NCBI GenBank assembly: GCA_947485035.1
Contig: CANKQN010000003.1
Location: 1 to 18,663, forward strand
Reading direction: 5' to 3'
Length of the DNA stretch: 18,663 nt
Origin: Rickettsiales bacterium
GTDB lineage: Bacteria > Pseudomonadota > Alphaproteobacteria > Rickettsiales > Deianiraeaceae
A program made the translations under genes and the position numbers. Below the pieces are notes generated by a model. That model had not been told where the DNA came from. It searched no databases and saw only the letters and a program-made list of their open reading frames with translations. Shown piece after piece: positions 16,081 to 18,663 of this stretch (the stretch's first letter is position 1; every line of letters starts with the position of its first letter).

Positions 16081-17138
16081 ACCACCTTGTCACATTCACG
16101 CTTGTCGCAACAATTTTTTCTTTAAACGCAAATGCCGTAATTCACCCATCGTGCGTAGTGGAAAAGCCTTTGACAAGCTCCGTCATTGGTTCATCTGTTG
16201 AATCGGAAATTGTGCCGATTGCTCCCGTTGTGCCGGTTGTGAAGCCTGTAATTAACTTTGCTGAAAAGGACATTTTGAAGAATCAAACAAGGGAGCATCG
16301 TGAATTTATATACCAATCCCTTCTGCAAAACGGCGTGCCAAAACAAATTGCACAATACGCCCACAAGCTTAACTTTATTGAACGCCCAACTGTGGAGTCG
16401 AAAAATCAAGCTGAAAATACCTCAACAATTGATACTTACGCCAAGAAATTCCTTCAAAGACTGCCTCGTGCAAGGGAATTTCTCAACGATAACATTACTC
16501 ATTTCAACGATGCTGAAAAGAAGTATGGCGTTGATAAAGAAGCCATAGCTTCGTTGATTTTAATTGAATCAAACCTTGGTGAAAACAAAGGAAAGTTGAA
16601 CATTATGGACGCATTATTCACAATGTCTCACCCCTACAACAGTTCACGAAATAAATTTTTTACAACGGAACTTGTTTCTGCATTTAAGTTGCTTTCATCG
16701 CAAAAACACTATTTTAGAAACACTCTTATGGGTTCTTGGGCAGGAGCAATGGGTTATACTCAATTCATTCCATCGTCCGTTCTTTCGTATGCGGTTGACG
16801 GCGACAAAGATGGTGTAATTGATATCATTAACAGCAAAGTTGACGCAATTCATTCGGCGGCGAATTATCTTTCGCAGGCAAAATGGGAGTTTAACAAGCC
16901 CATCATGAAAGAACTTTCAAAAGAAGAGATTGCGGGTCTTGATATTTGCAAAACTGTTGGTCAACCTTTTCAAGATGGCAAACTTTTCCTTGCGCAGGTA
17001 ACTCCCGATGAGAGGTTTTTTATTGTATATGGCAACTATCAAACGATTATTCGCTGGAATAGGTCTTTCGTGTTTGCTTACACCGTTCATTTACTTTCAA
17101 CTGAATTGAAAAAGCCGGAACCTGCTAAGGAGATATAA
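16068..17138 (+). CDS. MltB-type lytic murein transglycosylase
   Basis: A periplasmic enzyme that cleaves the MurNAc-GlcNAc bond of peptidoglycan with formation of 1,6-anhydro-MurNAc. It has 356 residues. The signal peptide is 1-23 (cut after ANA). No lipobox is visible; the Cys at 29 is not in one, so unlike E. coli MltB it looks soluble. A Val/Pro-rich linker (about 48-62) precedes the catalytic domain. The likely catalytic acid is E167 in LILIESNLGENKGK. GSWAGAMGYTQFIPSS (222-237), the acidic loop DGDKDGVIDI (244-253) and the C-terminal NYQTIIRWNRSFVFAYTVHLL are strong family marks. It overlaps the upstream gene by 13 bp and lies 14 bp before the TolC-like gene, which suggests one operon for envelope remodelling and export. 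Confidence 0.92.
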   Translation: MRFINHLVTFTLVATIFSLNANAVIHPSCVVEKPLTSSVIGSSVESEIVPIAPVVPVVKPVINFAEKDILKNQTREHREFIYQSLLQNGVPKQIAQYAHKLNFIERPTVESKNQAENTSTIDTYAKKFLQRLPRAREFLNDNITHFNDAEKKYGVDKEAIASLILIESNLGENKGKLNIMDALFTMSHPYNSSRNKFFTTELVSAFKLLSSQKHYFRNTLMGSWAGAMGYTQFIPSSVLSYAVDGDKDGVIDIINSKVDAIHSAANYLSQAKWEFNKPIMKELSKEEIAGLDICKTVGQPFQDGKLFLAQVTPDERFFIVYGNYQTIIRWNRSFVFAYTVHLLSTELKKPEPAKEI

Positions 17139-17152
17139 CTGTTTGGGGTGGT

Positions 17153-18445
17153 ATGAAAAAGATATTATTTGCCTTATTGGTTTTGTCTTCAAAGTCTTAC
17201 GCAACCACAATGCGTGAGGCAATATCCGTAGTTGCAAACCAAACGCAAGATGGCAAAATTGCAAACGAGCTTTCGGTTGAAAACGAAGCTTACTATGCAA
17301 ACATTGCCGGTGCAAAGCAAACGATATCACAATACATTCCAACGCCTTACTTGTTCTACTCATATTCCAACCCATTTTCAACCGTCCTTTCGTCATCAGC
17401 ATCTTCAAGCCTCACAATTCCAACAGGCTTCATTACCGGTTTAAAACAGGAGAACTATGGCTTTGCAGTCGATTACAACATAGCATCACTGCCACAGGCG
17501 TTGAAAAAAGTGCAATCTGTGGGAATTTCAAGGTCTGCTGCTCGCAACACTATGGAAGGAAAAAAAGCGGAGTTTTATTATAATCTTGCCAATGTTTATA
17601 TTGAACTTTACAGGGCAGAAGAAACTTTGAATCTTCAAAAAAAGATATACGAAACGGCAAAATCACGCTTTGCTGAAATTCAAAAAAACGCACAATATGG
17701 CATGGCCTCAAAGAAGGACATTCTGCTTGCGGAATCTGAACTTCTTCAATCTGAAATGAGTTTGGAAAACAGCCACAATGTTGTAAAAAATGCACAGGCG
17801 AAGTATCAAGAAAAATTCCAAACTCTTCATACAAATCTTGAACTTTCTGACGGTTTTCTTTCTGAAATTGCTACAAATATTGAGGACTTGAAGGCTAAGA
17901 TTTTGCAAAATCAAAATGTGATTGCATTGAATCAGACGGCAAAAACATACAAAATTGAATCAACGATTGACAAGTTCAACATGCTGCCAAAAGTTACTCT
18001 GACATATCGCAACCTAATAAATCACCCAGATTCCTCGCTTGGATTTCCAAACTATACGCAGTCAACATTTGCAGTGAATGTGAATTTCAACCTGCTTAAT
18101 GTGAGCAACTACCTTGGTAGCAAAAGGAATTATCATGAGTCAAAGAAAAAAATGGCAGAGGCCAAAATCGTCAAAAATTCATATGAAACCGAGGCTGTAA
18201 ACCTTTGGAATGATGTGAGGCATTGCGAGTCTTTGATTGTGGTTCTAACGAAAGTTGTGAATAACTCTCGAGAGGTTTACAATATTACAAAGAACGAGGT
18301 AAGGTCTGGCACAAAGTCCTTCGCGGAAGAGCTTCGCACAAAGCAAGATTTCCACGCAGCCGAATTGAATTTGATCGAGGCAAGACTCAAAAAAGCACAG
18401 AATATTCAGCGTCTGAAATTCCTTACGGGAGCACGTGCGTTTTAA
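17153..18445 (+). CDS. TolC-family outer-membrane efflux/export protein
   Basis: An outer-membrane channel protein of the OEP family, which trimerises into a beta-barrel plus periplasmic alpha-tunnel and works with an inner-membrane pump. It has 430 residues, shorter than E. coli TolC (493). The signal peptide is about 1-17 (ends KSYA). Two long helical hairpins are evident: about 125-220 (YYNLANVYIELYRAEETLNL, then FAEIQKNAQYGMASKKDILLAE) and about 330-425 (ESKKKMAEAKIV, then EVRSGTKSFAEELRTKQDF). The closing KFLTGARAF is typical. No pump or adaptor gene is in the window, so the partner is unknown. GGGGTGG (17145-17151) sits just before the ATG. A perfect AAGGAG (17127-17132) lies too far upstream at 20 bp. 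Confidence 0.88.
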   Translation: MKKILFALLVLSSKSYATTMREAISVVANQTQDGKIANELSVENEAYYANIAGAKQTISQYIPTPYLFYSYSNPFSTVLSSSASSSLTIPTGFITGLKQENYGFAVDYNIASLPQALKKVQSVGISRSAARNTMEGKKAEFYYNLANVYIELYRAEETLNLQKKIYETAKSRFAEIQKNAQYGMASKKDILLAESELLQSEMSLENSHNVVKNAQAKYQEKFQTLHTNLELSDGFLSEIATNIEDLKAKILQNQNVIALNQTAKTYKIESTIDKFNMLPKVTLTYRNLINHPDSSLGFPNYTQSTFAVNVNFNLLNVSNYLGSKRNYHESKKKMAEAKIVKNSYETEAVNLWNDVRHCESLIVVLTKVVNNSREVYNITKNEVRSGTKSFAEELRTKQDFHAAELNLIEARLKKAQNIQRLKFLTGARAF

Positions 18446-18466
18446 TTGCAGAAAAATCACCAAAAC

Positions 18467-18497
18467 TGTATCACTGTGATGATACAAAAATAAAAAA
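18467..18497. repeat. Palindrome plus A-tract repeat, copy 1
   Basis: This 31-bp unit starts with TGTATCACTGTGATGATACA, whose outer 7-bp arms (TGTATCA/TGATACA) are perfect complements and which contains an inner palindrome ATCACTGTGAT. An A-rich tract follows. It lies 22 bp after the TolC-type gene. Following A rather than T argues against a plus-strand terminator. An operator or a dispersed palindromic element is possible. Confidence 0.85.
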
Positions 18498-18567
18498 GAA
18501 AAAACTTTCGTCAATTCTCTTCCAAGTCAAATTCGCCATAAACCCTTTGCGAAATTGAGTTTTTTAC

Positions 18568-18576
18568 TTATCCACA
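18568..18576 (+). other. Perfect DnaA-box-like 9-mer
   Basis: TTATCCACA matches the DnaA box consensus TTATNCACA. It lies between the two repeat copies in an AT-rich non-coding stretch. A single box can occur by chance, so origin function is not claimed. Confidence 0.4.
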
Positions 18577-18585
18577 ATTTTTAGG

Positions 18586-18616
18586 TGTATCACTGTGATG
18601 ATACAAAAATAAAAAA
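18586..18616. repeat. Palindrome plus A-tract repeat, copy 2
   Basis: Identical over all 31 bp to the copy at 18467-18497 and 119 bp from it in the same orientation. The A-tract is two bases longer here. The surrounding DNA is flanked by an 8-bp inverted repeat, TTGCAGAA (18446-18453) and TTCTGCAA (18627-18634), which may be chance. The rest of 18446-18663 contains no convincing gene. Confidence 0.85.
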
Positions 18617-18663
18617 AAGAAAAAAATTCTGCAACTATATTTACAAAGATTATTATATATACC

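Noticed and set aside
18467..18504. Palindrome after the TolC-type gene as an intrinsic terminator
   Set aside because: On the plus strand it is followed by A rather than T, and on the minus strand the T-run comes before the stem.

Overview
The window is an AT-rich stretch of a bacterial chromosome. The RNA polymerase and ribosomal proteins, the dapE-type lysine/peptidoglycan gene, FtsK and the MltB/TolC-type envelope genes indicate a Gram-negative bacterium that makes peptidoglycan. Local wording in RpoC (for example [11 protein letters not shown]) and the overall look of RpoB/RpoC suggest an AT-rich alphaproteobacterium, possibly a host-associated lineage. The tRNA-His gene encodes G-1 and C73, which argues against the Rhizobiales/Rhodobacterales/Caulobacterales clade that has lost this pair. 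I cannot place it further without a tree.

Layout. (1) 1-516, minus: the 5' part of a gene running off the left edge. It encodes a membrane-anchored, charged coiled-coil protein that I do not recognise. (2) 660-4372, plus: tRNA-His, ftsK, tRNA-Tyr, dapE. A near-consensus promoter (TTGACA, 17 bp, TACACT) precedes tRNA-Tyr, and dapE starts 18 bp after the tRNA. (3) 4350-15476, minus: the classical transcription/translation block, read nusG, rplK, rplA, rplJ, rplL, rpoB, rpoC. A small basic membrane-protein frame follows rpoC after 3 bp and overlaps the 3' end of dapE convergently. The usual secE is not upstream of nusG. A 13-bp hairpin with one bulged base spans the rplL stop codon, where E. coli has an attenuator and RNase III site. 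(4) 15477-15624: the divergent control region between nusG and an envelope set. (5) 15625-18445, plus: a small polytopic membrane protein (MreD-like in size only), a MltB-type lytic transglycosylase overlapping it by 13 bp, and a TolC/OEP-type outer-membrane protein 14 bp later. (6) 18446-18663: non-coding sequence with two identical 31-bp copies of a palindrome-plus-A-tract repeat 119 bp apart, and a perfect DnaA-box-like 9-mer between them.

How they work together: the minus-strand operon makes RNA polymerase beta and beta', NusG, and the L11/L1 and L10-L12 stalk proteins. The plus-strand genes concern the division septum and chromosome segregation (FtsK), meso-DAP supply (DapE), wall remodelling (MltB type) and outer-membrane export (TolC type). 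Almost no gene has a recognisable Shine-Dalgarno sequence at normal spacing. The window is mostly conserved housekeeping DNA. I see no prophage, IS element, CRISPR array or defence system. The parts least explained are the coiled-coil gene, the small frame after rpoC, the terminal repeats and the junction hairpin.
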